From Thiorhodospira sibirica ATCC 700588 (GTDB lineage Bacteria; Pseudomonadota; Gammaproteobacteria; Ectothiorhodospirales; Ectothiorhodospiraceae): DNA of 45,919 nt. The notes under the pieces were generated by a model that was given only the letters and a program-made list of their open reading frames with translations, had not been told where the DNA came from and did not search any database. The translations under genes and the position numbers were made by a program. Numbering within the stretch: position 1 is the stretch's first letter; every line of letters begins with the position of its first letter. Shown in pieces: positions 32,951-42,379 of this stretch. Where the stretch lies: contig NZ_MU255056.1 of assembly GCF_000227725.2 (NCBI RefSeq), positions 2,737,809-2,783,727 of the forward strand, written 5' to 3'.

Positions 32951-34174
32951 TTAAAACACGTCGCGGCGGCTTTGCTGAAGGTTGAAGATGCGTAGATAAG
33001 TGTCGGCTACATAGGATGCCATGAAGCGGCGGCAAATTTTGGCGCTGTCTTCTTCTATGGGTAAGGCATCCAGCGCGCGTTCCATGCCTTGCGTGAGCGC
33101 TTGTACGTCATTGGGGGGAACCAGGGTGCCGTATTTCCCCTGTTGCAGAATATCGCCTGCATCGCCGGGGGCATCGGTAGCAACGACCTTGACGCCCAGG
33201 TATAAAGCCTCGGCGAGGGTCTGCGGAAAGCCTTCCCATCGTGCGGATGTGACAAATAAATCGGCCCGCGCCATCAGTGGGTAGGGATTAAACACATGCC
33301 CATGAAATTCCACAAAGGCACCGATGGCCAACGCTTTGACCAAGGTTTCCAGGGCGGCACGGTCTGGCCCATCGCCTAAAATCAGCAGACGCGCCGGGCG
33401 CTGCTTGAGTAAATGGGTAAAGGCGTGCAGCAGGGTTCGATAATCTTTATGCCGGGTTAGGCGCCCAACACTGATGATCAGTGGGATGCCGGGCTGTGAC
33501 AACCATGGATGTTCAACCACTTGGGCGGCCTTTTTTTCCATCATGGGCGCGGCGCAGGCGGGGTATACGGTGATGATGCGCGTCCCCCCAAGGCCGGTGA
33601 TCTCGGCCAGTTCCTGCCGGATGCTGTCGGAAAAGGCGATGATATGTTGTGCACTGGGGTAGCTGCGCTGTATCTCGCGCAGTCGCTGGCGTAAGCTGTC
33701 GGGGTCATGTTGCAAGGCCTGGGTATGCAGCGTTGCAGCGGTCAAAACACAGCGGGTATGCACGAAGGGGCGCTTGCTGACACGCGCCGCCAGAAGACTT
33801 GCAGGGTGTGAGGTGGCGAGCAGTACATACGGCTTGCGCGTGACCAGATAGCGCCATAAGGCCGTGCGCGTGGCAAAACCGCCATCCCCTTCCAGCTCAA
33901 CCCAGCGCACGAGGTAGGCGATTTCATCCGGATAGCATAGTGTGCCGTCGGCGAAATTGACCATTTCAACCCGCAAGCCCCGGCTAACCCATTCCCGCAC
34001 CAGATTTGCCAGATGGCGACATAAGCCGCCCTCACCACGAAAATGCCCCAACACGCTGATATCCGGCGCCCGGCGAAAGCGGGGGTCGTCGTCATCAATC
34101 GCGGGGAAAAGATCGGGTGAGTTGTCGCTTGCGTGATTGCGGGGTGTTTTATGCTGGTTTGGGTCTTGGCTCAC
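32951..34174 (-). CDS. Glycosyltransferase, family 4 (GT-B)
   Basis: A 407-residue GT-B-fold glycosyltransferase. The acceptor domain (about 35-220) has VLGHFRGEGGLCRHLANLV. The nucleotide-sugar domain begins at IPLIISVGRLTRHKDYRTLL, followed by LLILGDGPDRAALE and the retaining-GT4 signature SARWEGFPQTLAEALYLG with its E-x7-E pattern. It would build a cell-surface polysaccharide or glycolipid from a nucleotide-sugar; the donor and acceptor cannot be read. It stands alone, not in a polysaccharide cluster. The first 33 residues are acidic and poorly conserved. Confidence 0.88.
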   Translation of the reverse strand: MSQDPNQHKTPRNHASDNSPDLFPAIDDDDPRFRRAPDISVLGHFRGEGGLCRHLANLVREWVSRGLRVEMVNFADGTLCYPDEIAYLVRWVELEGDGGFATRTALWRYLVTRKPYVLLATSHPASLLAARVSKRPFVHTRCVLTAATLHTQALQHDPDSLRQRLREIQRSYPSAQHIIAFSDSIRQELAEITGLGGTRIITVYPACAAPMMEKKAAQVVEHPWLSQPGIPLIISVGRLTRHKDYRTLLHAFTHLLKQRPARLLILGDGPDRAALETLVKALAIGAFVEFHGHVFNPYPLMARADLFVTSARWEGFPQTLAEALYLGVKVVATDAPGDAGDILQQGKYGTLVPPNDVQALTQGMERALDALPIEEDSAKICRRFMASYVADTYLRIFNLQQSRRDVF

Positions 34175-34630
34175 TCAATAACCTATACTTTGACGGCTCG
34201 GGATGGGGTGCGCTATTTTTTCTTAATGCGCGCGGTTTTTCCAGTCTTAACCGACATTTTCCACTCGCCGGGGTTTGTAACTGCTGGCTAAAATCTATCA
34301 TTTTCTATAAAAACCTTGTCTTTTTGCGCCCGGTTGCGCTGTGCTTTGTTATGTAGTAGGCTGTCCTTGTGCGCTTTTGCACCGTCCAGACAGGCTACGG
34401 CTGGACGTTAATCCGTACGCAAGAGTTATGTAAGACCCGGTTTTTCCTGGCAATAGCAGTGACGGCGTATACAAATCCGTGAAATAAATTTTCATAGATT
34501 TTTAGTAGCGGCACAGTGAATGGATACTGCACTATGGGTAACATGGAGCGGCGGTGTGTTGCCGGGCGAGTGCCCGGCATTCCATGATGCCTATGGTGGC
34601 AAAAATTTCACCTTTCGTAGCAAAGCGCCA
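34175..34630. other. Intergenic region with hairpins
   Basis: This is 456 AT-richer bases between the glycosyltransferase start and the ankyrin gene stop. Perfect stems are CGTCCAG (34383-34389) with CTGGACG (34401-34407), and TGCCGGGC (34560-34567) with GCCCGGCA (34572-34579) around GAGT. The latter lies 50 bases beyond the ankyrin stop and may end its transcript, although no T-run follows. No gene or known riboswitch was recognised. Confidence 0.4.
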
Positions 34631-37600
34631 TCATTGCTCCGCACTGGGCGCGGCGCTGGAGAGCAGACGGAATATCTCGGCATGGCGGGAATATCTGGCA
34701 AGGTCTCGCGGGGTATATCCCTGTTCATTGTGGGCATGTACATCGGCCTGGTGGTCAAGCAAACGCTGCACCAGCTCGATATGGCCTTCTTCTGCGGCGC
34801 TGTGCAACGGGGTGTTGCCGTCAGCGTCGCGTACATTGACCTGTGCGCCGTAGCTCAGTAGCTGTTCTACCAACGCTGCCTGGTTTGCAGCGACGGCATA
34901 GTGTAAGGGGCTGCGTTGGCGAAAACCCGCTGTTTGCTCAATGTCTGCACCCAGTTCATGCAATAGTGCCAGACGCGGCGCATTCCCATTGTCAATCGCC
35001 TCATGCCAGAGGGTCTCGTCAAATCGGCTGATGCGGTTGATGTCCGCTCCCAGTTGATGCAGGTGACGCAGCAGCGCATCATCATCTACCCTAAAGAGCA
35101 GCGCATCGCCGGAGTTTATATACTCGGCATTCAAATCAACGCCGGCGGCGACCAACTGGCTTAGTGCCTCAAGATCGCTTTGGTACATCGCACCACGCAC
35201 GAGATCATCCAGCGGTGTGGGATCAGCCCCCAGCGCCAGCAGGCGTTGCACCGTCTGCGCATGGCCATGCAAGGCGGCCTGGGCAAGCGGTGTGTCTTCC
35301 CGCCGGCCTTCGTTGGGATCAGCCCCGGCGGCGATCAGCGCCTCAATGCTCGCGGTTTGGCCGACGCGGGCTGCCGCCTGGAATACCGACCAGGCAAAGC
35401 GCTCGCTATCCTCGGCCAACACTGCCACGCCACGCCGCAGCAGACGCTCAAGCTGTTTGACATCCCCTTGCAGTGCTGCGATGCGTACCGGTGGCCAGTC
35501 GATGTGTTGTGGATCCACTGCCGCACCGCGTGCAATCAAGGCCTCGGCCATGCCCAAAGGCATTTCCTGATCCTCCTGACCCAATAAGCCCGTCAGCGCC
35601 GTTTGCCCCTGTGCATCGCGGCTATTGATATCCACGCCCTGAGCCAGCAGGTAATCCACGGCCTCAAAAAGCCCACGGCTGACCGCATCGTGCAGCATCA
35701 ATGGGCCATATTGCGCCAGTTCCGGCTTTGCCCCCCGGGCGATCAGCCATTCTGTCAGGGCCTGCTGGCCTTCATTGATGGCCAGATGCAGCGGTTGCAG
35801 CCCGCCCTGCTCGGGTAAATCCAGGCGTGCCCCGTGCGCCAACAGCTCCGCCAGCAGTGTTTCATCGCCCAGCAAAACCGCAAAATGCAGTGGGGAGAAT
35901 GACTGTTCGTCATCCAGCACATTCACTTCAGCGCCGTGCGCCAAGAGCTGTGATATGGCTTCGCGCAACGCCTGTTGACGGGCCAGCATCCCTTCGTCGA
36001 TGTCCCAGCCGCGCATCACTAATTCCTGGTGTTGCTGATGAAAGTCGCGCATCAGCTTGCTGAGTTGCAGCAGCGGCGTCTCGCCATGAACATTGGTGGC
36101 GTTGATGTTCACGCCCTGTTTAAGCAGATAGCTGAGCGCATCCTGATATGCCAGATCATAGGCCACCCCTTGCAAGGCATAATGCAAAACACCATCACCC
36201 TGTTGATCGAGACTGTGCGCATTGGCCAACAGGCTTTGATCAGCCCCCTGGGCGATTAAAAGCGCCACTATCTCAGGATCATAATAGGCGACGGCCAGAT
36301 GCAGGGCGCTGACCTGGTGGGCATTGAGTGCATTGACCGGCGCTCCTGCCTCAAGTAATCGCTGTACCGCTGCAAGATGGTTACCCCCTGCGGCCAGATG
36401 CAGCGCCGTATGACCATCCTCATCCTGGGCATCCACCGCCACCCCGCGCTCAAGGTGACGGTTTATATCATCAAGATAGCCTACAGCGGCGGCTTGATGC
36501 AGTGAGGGATAGACCGTGTCGATATGCGCCAGCAAGACCTCAAGCACAGCCTCATGCCCTCTGGCATGGGCGCGTATGGCCGGAGTATCGCCACGCTGGT
36601 CAGCCAACAGCGGATCAGCCCCCAAACTCAGCAGAAACGCGACCACCTCCTGATGGCCACCCTCGGCGGCTAAATACAGAGCGGTTTGCTGATTGCGCGC
36701 CACGGGTAGATTGATGTGATCAGCCTGGGCCAGCAGACGCACGGCCTCAAGATGTCCCTGCCGGGCGGCGAGATGCAAGGGCATCTGTCCGTGGCGCTGG
36801 GTGGCCTGGGGCTCCGCACCCTTGGCCAGCAGGTGTTTGATAATTTCGGTATATCCTTGCTGTGCGGCCTGATGCAATGGCTGCTCATCGGCCTCATTGG
36901 CGACATTCACCGCAGCCCCGGCGGCCAGCAACAGCTCAACGATCTCCGGCTGATCCTGTCTGACCGCATGATGCAATGGCGTATTGCCGCGTGCATCTGC
37001 TGTGTTGGGATCAGCACCCTGCGCCAGCAGGGCGGCGACGGTGTGTGTCAGCCCCTGCTCAATGGCCAACTGCAGCAGGGTTCGCTGACTGCGATCAAGC
37101 AAGCCGGTATCCAGTCCGGCCTTGACCAGGGCAACACTGATGCGCTCCTGGGTTGCAGTGTCAAACTGGCGCTGCTGCAAGGTGAGATGAAAGGGACTGG
37201 GTGCATTGGCCTCAAGCGGATGCGGATCTGCGCCCTGCGCGATTAAACGCAACGCAATCTCGGCATGACCGCGTTCAATGGCGCGGGTTAAGGGGGTGTG
37301 CTGACGCTGGTCAGGCTGATTCAGTGCAATGCCGGGGCGCTTTAACAGCATTTCGACCAGGCCCAGTTGCCCCACTTGGCTGGCCAGCAGTAGCGGCGTC
37401 TCGTTTCTGGGGCTTTGCGCATTCACATCAGACCCCAGCGCCAGCAAAGCCTCAGCAAAGGCAACGGCGCCGCGCAGGGCGGCAAAATGTAGCGCGGTCC
37501 AGCCTGAAGTCAGCTCCTGATTCAGATCAATTTCCGGATGATACAGCCTGCCGAGGATGGCCGCTGCCCCCTGTTCCTCATAAGGATCAATAAGAATCCC

Positions 37601-39049
37601 CGCCATGACAAACTCAAAGGGATAGTCCCCCCGTCGGGAGGCTAAGGCAGGATCAGCACCCGCATCAAGCAATACCTCAAGCAGCGGAAAGACCGCCGCA
37701 TTGCGTCGTATGCCAGCCGCCACAAGCAAGGCCGTGCGCTCATCGGGCAAGCGGGCATTGATCGGGGCACCGGCTTCGAGTAAAAGATGGGTAATCTGCG
37801 CATCGACCTGCTCAACCGCCAGGATCAACGGCGGCAGACCGCCCTTCGGGCCGCTCCCCACGGCATTGACATCCGCCCCCTGCGCCAATAAATAGGCCAC
37901 TATGTCGCGGTGCTGTTGTAAAACCGCCTGCTGCAATGGGGTGTACTGATCGGCCTGCCGCACAAAACCTATCGCGGCAGGTGCGCTTGGCGCATTCATA
38001 TCCACACCGGCCTGTACCAAGGCCCTCACCCCCTCAAGATCCCCGGCAGTCACCAGCGCCAGCAGGCTGGGCGGTTCGGCGTCCTCATCGGCTTCCACCA
38101 CTACCCCTAATTTAGCCAGCTCCATGCGGGCCGCCTGCTCCAAAATACTGCTGGAACGGCGCGTGGCGTGCGCCAGATACGCCTGATAAATCGCAATCGC
38201 CTGATCCGGTTGCCCAAGTCCTTGCAGGGCCCGACCGTAGGCGATGAAGTGATCCACCAGCCCCTCCGGCGCTGCCGCAGGCTCAGGAATCAGCGCCGCA
38301 TATAGTGCCACCGCCTTATCCCACTGCGCTGTCTGTTGATATAAAGACAGCAGGCGTTGTTTGACAAGGGGCAAGCCTTCACGGGCAAACATCGCAAAGT
38401 GCTCATCGAGCAGCGTGGAATCCGGGTAACGCGCAAGATACTGCTCCAAAAGCGCGATAGCCTGTTCCTGGCGCGGCGGGGTATAGCCTTGCAGATACAG
38501 ATTGCTCAGGCGCCAGTAGCCCATCTGCGCCTGTGGGGTATCCGGGGCTTCTTTAATCAGGCGCAAAAATAACGCCTCGATGGCCTCATGCTCCCAGCGT
38601 TCGTGCGCCGCAATCTGCGTACTGAGATCACGCGCCAGTATCTGCTGGGCTCTGAGATCCGCCTTACTCGAAGCAGGCGCAGCCAGTACTGCCTGCATAT
38701 GCTCGGCCAAGGCTGCCAGCGCGTCACGATATTCATGCAAGGACGAATCGGCGGCCTGTGCCTGCGCCATCAATGCCTCCAGCGCCGCACGATCCGCCGC
38801 CAGCAGATCAACATCCAGTGCGTGCAGACTCAGGGCCAACTGCACAAAAGGCGCGGGCAACTGATCCCAGGCACGCAAGGCACGCACCGTCAGCTTGCCC
38901 TCGGCCTCAAGCTGCTGTAATGAAGGCGGTGCCTGTGGCATGGAAGGTTCTGCCATCACCACCGTCAATGGATACAACAACACCCCACCAAGCACTGCCC
39001 GATACAAAGCCCTCAGCCTCTGAGGTCTGACACTGGCCGCATACTGCAT
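34631..39049 (-). CDS. Giant exported ankyrin-repeat protein
   Basis: A 1472-residue protein. A basic N-terminus and hydrophobic stretch (LGGVLLYPLTVVMA, ending near residue 33) look like a signal peptide, so the bulk should be periplasmic or surface-exposed. Residues about 40-330 are helical and TPR-like (GYWRLSNLYLQGY, YGRALQGLGQPDQAIAIYQAYL). From about 325 to the end are some 30 ankyrin repeats of the pattern G-x-TPLHxAAxxGHxxxVxxLLxxGADxxxxxxx. The last few are the best preserved, for example GNTPLHSAAEEGHIELVQRL. No catalytic domain is seen. It is flanked by IS remnants on its upstream side. The role is probably protein-protein interaction; the partner is unknown. Confidence 0.88.
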   Translation of the reverse strand: MQYAASVRPQRLRALYRAVLGGVLLYPLTVVMAEPSMPQAPPSLQQLEAEGKLTVRALRAWDQLPAPFVQLALSLHALDVDLLAADRAALEALMAQAQAADSSLHEYRDALAALAEHMQAVLAAPASSKADLRAQQILARDLSTQIAAHERWEHEAIEALFLRLIKEAPDTPQAQMGYWRLSNLYLQGYTPPRQEQAIALLEQYLARYPDSTLLDEHFAMFAREGLPLVKQRLLSLYQQTAQWDKAVALYAALIPEPAAAPEGLVDHFIAYGRALQGLGQPDQAIAIYQAYLAHATRRSSSILEQAARMELAKLGVVVEADEDAEPPSLLALVTAGDLEGVRALVQAGVDMNAPSAPAAIGFVRQADQYTPLQQAVLQQHRDIVAYLLAQGADVNAVGSGPKGGLPPLILAVEQVDAQITHLLLEAGAPINARLPDERTALLVAAGIRRNAAVFPLLEVLLDAGADPALASRRGDYPFEFVMAGILIDPYEEQGAAAILGRLYHPEIDLNQELTSGWTALHFAALRGAVAFAEALLALGSDVNAQSPRNETPLLLASQVGQLGLVEMLLKRPGIALNQPDQRQHTPLTRAIERGHAEIALRLIAQGADPHPLEANAPSPFHLTLQQRQFDTATQERISVALVKAGLDTGLLDRSQRTLLQLAIEQGLTHTVAALLAQGADPNTADARGNTPLHHAVRQDQPEIVELLLAAGAAVNVANEADEQPLHQAAQQGYTEIIKHLLAKGAEPQATQRHGQMPLHLAARQGHLEAVRLLAQADHINLPVARNQQTALYLAAEGGHQEVVAFLLSLGADPLLADQRGDTPAIRAHARGHEAVLEVLLAHIDTVYPSLHQAAAVGYLDDINRHLERGVAVDAQDEDGHTALHLAAGGNHLAAVQRLLEAGAPVNALNAHQVSALHLAVAYYDPEIVALLIAQGADQSLLANAHSLDQQGDGVLHYALQGVAYDLAYQDALSYLLKQGVNINATNVHGETPLLQLSKLMRDFHQQHQELVMRGWDIDEGMLARQQALREAISQLLAHGAEVNVLDDEQSFSPLHFAVLLGDETLLAELLAHGARLDLPEQGGLQPLHLAINEGQQALTEWLIARGAKPELAQYGPLMLHDAVSRGLFEAVDYLLAQGVDINSRDAQGQTALTGLLGQEDQEMPLGMAEALIARGAAVDPQHIDWPPVRIAALQGDVKQLERLLRRGVAVLAEDSERFAWSVFQAAARVGQTASIEALIAAGADPNEGRREDTPLAQAALHGHAQTVQRLLALGADPTPLDDLVRGAMYQSDLEALSQLVAAGVDLNAEYINSGDALLFRVDDDALLRHLHQLGADINRISRFDETLWHEAIDNGNAPRLALLHELGADIEQTAGFRQRSPLHYAVAANQAALVEQLLSYGAQVNVRDADGNTPLHSAAEEGHIELVQRLLDHQADVHAHNEQGYTPRDLARYSRHAEIFRLLSSAAPSAEQ

Positions 39050-39092
39050 GACTACCCCCTTGATTCATTGATTCAATGCCTTACCATCCTAA

Positions 39093-39182
39093 GGAAGCTC
39101 TGAATAACTCCGCATTTTTGCGATAATTCACTCATCAGTCAATCAATCGGTATTTGCCCCATGGATCAGATGAGCTTTGCTG
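39093..39182 (+). mobile_element. Left-end remnant of an IS5-family element
   Basis: GGAAGCTCTGAATAAC at 39093 resembles IS5-group terminal inverted repeats and is preceded by CTAA (39089-39092), the kind of 4-base target IS5 elements duplicate. At 39161 an ATG opens MDQMSFADL, the usual start of IS5-family transposases. The frame is lost where the IS4-type element begins at about 39183. The rest of the IS5 element is not found on the other side of that insertion. Confidence 0.65.
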
Positions 39183-40374
39183 ACCTTACCACCTATCAAT
39201 TTACTCACGGGCACGAAAAGCCGGCAGCGGCAGGTCGTTTTGCAGACAGCGCATCAGGTAGCGCAAGCCACGTGTGAACCACGAAACCAGGCTGCGGGCA
39301 AGCTTGCGAAAGCGCCAGTGGTTCGGATCGTCCTGTGCTTGGTTTTTTTTCGAGCGGGGTCGGAGGGTGGCACGCCTGTTCGCGCCCAATGCGCACACAC
39401 CCATACATCGCCAAGGCCATGATCAACACCCGGCGTTCCAAACGATCCGCATGGCGCAGGTGCGAATCCCCCAAGCCAAATCCTCGCCCCTTGAAGTCGG
39501 AGAACATCGGCTCGATGCCCCAGCGCGTGGCATAGTCCAGTACGCGCGCACGGGTCGGAATCGCATCCATGGCCATGATCCATGGCTGTGGATGCCCCGG
39601 GTCATGCACAATTCCCAGGTGGGTCACCACCCCAGAGGCGAACAGGCGCACACCCGGAAAATACGCTTCCCGCACACCCTTGGCCAAATCCCCGGTCGTG
39701 GTCTCCGCCACGCCGGTGTCCACCCGCAGATTCCCCTTCAAGCGCAACCGGTAGCCCCATTCGTGCGCATGCAACCACGCGAACAGCGCCGCCGATGGGT
39801 AGAACCGATCCGCCAACAGCAGCACCCGCGCCCCAGCCGGCAGCCAAGCCAACACCGTCTCCAGGAGGGCTTGCTGGCCCGCAAAGCCGATGTTCGCCGC
39901 GCCTTGCCTGGCCCACCAAACCAACGGCAACGCCCGCTCGCTCACGCGCAAGGCCAACACCCGCAATGCCATCCGATCCCCCAAATCGGTTTGATCCAGA
40001 CTCAGGCACAGCGTCTGATCGTGACGGGCCGCCTGCGCCAGTTCGGCCATCGCCAGCGGCTTGATCATGTCGGTTGGACACACCAACGGGTTCTTCAGCA
40101 AGCGTCTCAACCACTGTTCGCGCATGTCTTGGCGCTCGGTCTCCAGCGGCAACACATTCGCCAACTCCACCGTGTTGGCGGTTTGCCCCTCGATCATCGC
40201 TCCGACCACCAGCGACAGCTTCCTCACCACCGTCAGGCGCAGCCCCGGATGCGGCTTTGCGCAGTCCACGTTCCACCTCTTCTGCCAAGCGTTTGATGCT
40301 TCCCATGCCCACCCCCATGACCTCAGTTCAGCTAACCCTCAGAGTTTGCCATAAAAGTGATAGGTGGCAAGGTT
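39183..40374 (-). mobile_element. IS4-family insertion sequence, copy 1
   Basis: About 1.19 kb, bounded by terminal inverted repeats: ACCTTACCACCTATCA at 39183 and, reversed at the right end (to about 40374), AACCTTGCCACCTATCAC. One transposase fills the element. No target-site duplication could be matched between the two flanks, which suggests that deletion or recombination followed insertion. Confidence 0.85.
39205..40269 (-). CDS. IS4-family transposase
   Basis: A 354-residue DDE transposase. The acidic triad appears as Asp in LSLDQTDLGD (about residue 85), Asp in LLADRFYPSAAL (about 157) and Glu in RWGIEPMFSDFKGRG (about 240), the last within the Y-R-E-K signature of IS4. The N-terminal 60 residues are a helical DNA-binding region. 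The GTG start at 40269 is used because homology begins there in both copies. The gene appears intact. Confidence 0.88.
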   Translation of the reverse strand: MDCAKPHPGLRLTVVRKLSLVVGAMIEGQTANTVELANVLPLETERQDMREQWLRRLLKNPLVCPTDMIKPLAMAELAQAARHDQTLCLSLDQTDLGDRMALRVLALRVSERALPLVWWARQGAANIGFAGQQALLETVLAWLPAGARVLLLADRFYPSAALFAWLHAHEWGYRLRLKGNLRVDTGVAETTTGDLAKGVREAYFPGVRLFASGVVTHLGIVHDPGHPQPWIMAMDAIPTRARVLDYATRWGIEPMFSDFKGRGFGLGDSHLRHADRLERRVLIMALAMYGCVRIGREQACHPPTPLEKKPSTGRSEPLALSQACPQPGFVVHTWLALPDALSAKRPAAAGFSCP

Positions 40375-40412
40375 CTGAGATCGGTGGCTTTTCTTTTGTG
40401 CGTTGAGGTCGC

Positions 40413-40418
40413 TATAAT
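40413..40418 (+). promoter_or_regulatory. -10 element of the tRNA-Ala gene
   Basis: A perfect TATAAT lies 22 bases before the mature tRNA 5' end; the -35 region (about 40390-40396) is a T-rich stretch and weak. The IS4-type element ends about 39 bases upstream of TATAAT. Confidence 0.6.
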
Positions 40419-40439
40419 TTAGCACCTGTAGCAGATTAT

Positions 40440-40515
40440 GGGGCGGTAGCTCAGTTGGGAGAGCGCAGCAATCGCACTGCTAAGGTCGTGGGTTCGACCC
40501 CCATCCGCTCCACCA
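40440..40515 (+). tRNA. tRNA-Ala (anticodon CGC)
   Basis: 76 bases fold as a full cloverleaf: acceptor GGGGCGG with CCGCTCC including the G3-U70 pair that identifies alanine tRNAs, D stem GCTC/GAGC, T arm GTGGG-TTCGACC-CCCAT, and an encoded CCA end. The anticodon loop ATCGCAC places CGC at 34-36, reading GCG. The anticodon stem has one mismatch (C27-A43). Confidence 0.95.
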
Positions 40516-40710
40516 TGTATGATCCAATGAACCACGGGCGCTGTTTGAGCGTGCCCTTCCGTTAAGCCCCGCCAGCGGTCGATCTGTGCAATGTTATCGT
40601 CTGCAAGCCAAGCTCAAGCAGTATTTTCTATCTACAGGTGCGACAAATCTGATCTCAATGTGGTCGGCTATCCGCGAAATTGTGAACGGCTTGCCACTAG
40701 ATGTAAACCG

Positions 40711-41559
40711 ATGAAAATTGCCAGATACTGGGCGTCAAAATCGACGCAGCTACAGGATACCAAAGGCCACCCCGTGCATCTAAAGCGGTGGGGCTATTCG
40801 GATGACAGCATGGCGGATGCGCATACGATGGCGGCGAGCAAGCTGGAAAAAACCTTGGATTTGGTGCGTCTGTATCCGCGTCAGTGGCAGGATCGGCACT
40901 ATGCCAGTGATTATGCACACGGCATGCGGCGTGAAGAGATCATTGAGGAATTTTGCGACGCACAGGGGCAGCGCAAGGCTGCTGTGACGCGCAATCGTTA
41001 CGGCGCCTTGGTGCTGAATACAGCGGATCTGCTGATTGCGGATATTGACCGGCGCAGCGTGGGCGTATTCGGTTTTTTCGCCGACTTGTTTCGCGTCAAG
41101 GGTACGCCCAGGCCGCGCACGCTAGCGGCGATTGAGGCGTATCAGCAGGACCATCCGGAATATCAGTTGCGCATCTATGAAAGCTTTGCCGGCTACCGGG
41201 TGATGGTGGTCAACCAAACGCTGGCCCCCGATGCCCCGCAGACACAAAGGCTCTTTGCCGAACTTGATTGCGATCCTTTGTATATCCGGTTATGTCAGGC
41301 ACAGCAAAGCTTTCGCGCACGACTCACCCCCAAGCCTTGGCGTTGTCGCTGTCGCACGGCACCCAACACCTATCCACGCGAAACCGTTGCTGCGCAACAG
41401 ACCTTCAACCAATGGCTCAATGCGTATGAAACTGTCAGTCGACGCCATGCGGTATGCAGGCTCATCCATGGTGCCCAGTATGAGCCTTTACCTGCGTTCA
41501 AGCCCTTGCTGGCCCTTCATGATCGGTATGTCTTGCGTGAAGGCTTACCATTGGCGTGA
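40711..41559 (+). CDS. Conserved protein of unknown function, possibly primase-polymerase-like
   Basis: The gene encodes 282 residues from ATG 40711 (MKIARYWASKS); an upstream in-frame ATG at 40591 adds 40 poorly coding residues. The family appears conserved in proteobacteria but I cannot name it. Conserved-looking blocks are VTRNRYGALVLNTADLLIAD followed by IDRRS, YESFAGYRVMVVNQ and FRARLTPKPWRCRC. The Asp-x-Asp at the end of a strand (ADID), followed some 60 residues later by a Ser/Gly-rich turn and strand, resembles the order of motifs in archaeo-eukaryotic primase-like folds; this is speculation. The gene converges on the YgfX-like gene with a 15-base overlap. Confidence 0.6.
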   Translation: MKIARYWASKSTQLQDTKGHPVHLKRWGYSDDSMADAHTMAASKLEKTLDLVRLYPRQWQDRHYASDYAHGMRREEIIEEFCDAQGQRKAAVTRNRYGALVLNTADLLIADIDRRSVGVFGFFADLFRVKGTPRPRTLAAIEAYQQDHPEYQLRIYESFAGYRVMVVNQTLAPDAPQTQRLFAELDCDPLYIRLCQAQQSFRARLTPKPWRCRCRTAPNTYPRETVAAQQTFNQWLNAYETVSRRHAVCRLIHGAQYEPLPAFKPLLALHDRYVLREGLPLA

Positions 41560-42024
41560 TGCTAAGCTTTTGGCGGGTTGATGTGCGAGCAGATAGGTAC
41601 GCAGGCGTCTGAGCGTTTCGGGGTGTTCGCAGTGGCGCGTGAGGAGTAATGTTGTGCCTAGGCTGAGGCGTGGGGCTTGATGTTTTCGCAGGCGCAGGAT
41701 GATGAAGGTGGGCAAGACGAGATTTTCCTGTTGCAGTTGTGCGGTCCATGCCGTGCCGCGCAGGGTTTCGCCATACCAGCTTCCGTCGGCATTACAGCGC
41801 AGATATGTCAGGCTTTTACTGCTGCAGCGCAAGGCATGCAGACGTATCGTGTACAGCCCGTTGAGGATGATAAGCAGCGCCAGTCCGCTCAATATCCATC
41901 CCGGCAGAGCGGTATAGACCAAGGCCAGCAGGGCGACGGCGTGCGGCAATGCCAGCCCTCCGGCCAAGACCCAGGAAGGCTTGGGTCTTAACTCGATCAC
42001 CGCGACCTGGGCGCCCCTGTTCAC
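41545..42024 (-). CDS. YgfX-like (CptA family) membrane protein
   Basis: The gene encodes 159 residues from GTG 42024 (GAGG 8 bases upstream, directly after the HIT stop). Two adjacent membrane helices (about residues 18-55) are followed by a cytosolic beta-rich domain: GSWYGETLRGTAWTAQLQQ, LPTFIILRLR, and ETLRRLRTYLL near the end. This layout is that of the YgfX/CptA family, usually found beside sdhE. The assignment rests on layout and a few motifs, so it is moderate. Confidence 0.55.
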   Translation of the reverse strand: MNRGAQVAVIELRPKPSWVLAGGLALPHAVALLALVYTALPGWILSGLALLIILNGLYTIRLHALRCSSKSLTYLRCNADGSWYGETLRGTAWTAQLQQENLVLPTFIILRLRKHQAPRLSLGTTLLLTRHCEHPETLRRLRTYLLAHQPAKSLASRQW

Positions 42025-42034
42025 CGGAAAACCC

Positions 42035-42379
42035 TCAGCCGGGTGGCCAGCTGTGTTTGCGTCCTGCCAGCAGGTGCAGGTGAATGTGATAAACCGATTG
42101 GCCGCCATCCAGGTTGCAGTTGATCACACACCGATAACCGCGCTCAGCAAAGCCAGCCTGGGCGGCGATGTGCTGTGCGGCAAGATACATTTGCCCCAGC
42201 AGCGGCGCATCGGCCTCGGTGAGGTCATTGAGGGTGGCAATATGCTTGCGCGGGATAATCAAGGCGTGTAGCGGGGCTTGCGGATTCAGATCATGAAAGG
42301 CCAGCAGTTCCGGCGTTTCGTAAATAATCTTGGCGGGAATGTCGCCGGTGATAATTTTACAAAAGATACATTCTGTCAT
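42035..42379 (-). CDS. HIT-family (HINT-like) nucleotide hydrolase
   Basis: A 114-residue histidine-triad protein. The triad HIHLHLL lies near the C-terminus ([12 protein letters not shown]), [19 protein letters not shown] opens the family as in HINT proteins, and [16 protein letters not shown] is the third hallmark. Such enzymes hydrolyse AMP-lysine and related phosphoramidates. Its ATG overlaps the recR stop as ATGA. Confidence 0.93.
   Translation of the reverse strand: MTECIFCKIITGDIPAKIIYETPELLAFHDLNPQAPLHALIIPRKHIATLNDLTEADAPLLGQMYLAAQHIAAQAGFAERGYRCVINCNLDGGQSVYHIHLHLLAGRKHSWPPG

Noticed and set aside
39274-40296. 340-codon frame opposite the IS4 transposase
   Set aside because: The transposase with its DDE and YREK motifs is on the minus strand; the plus frame is a shadow.
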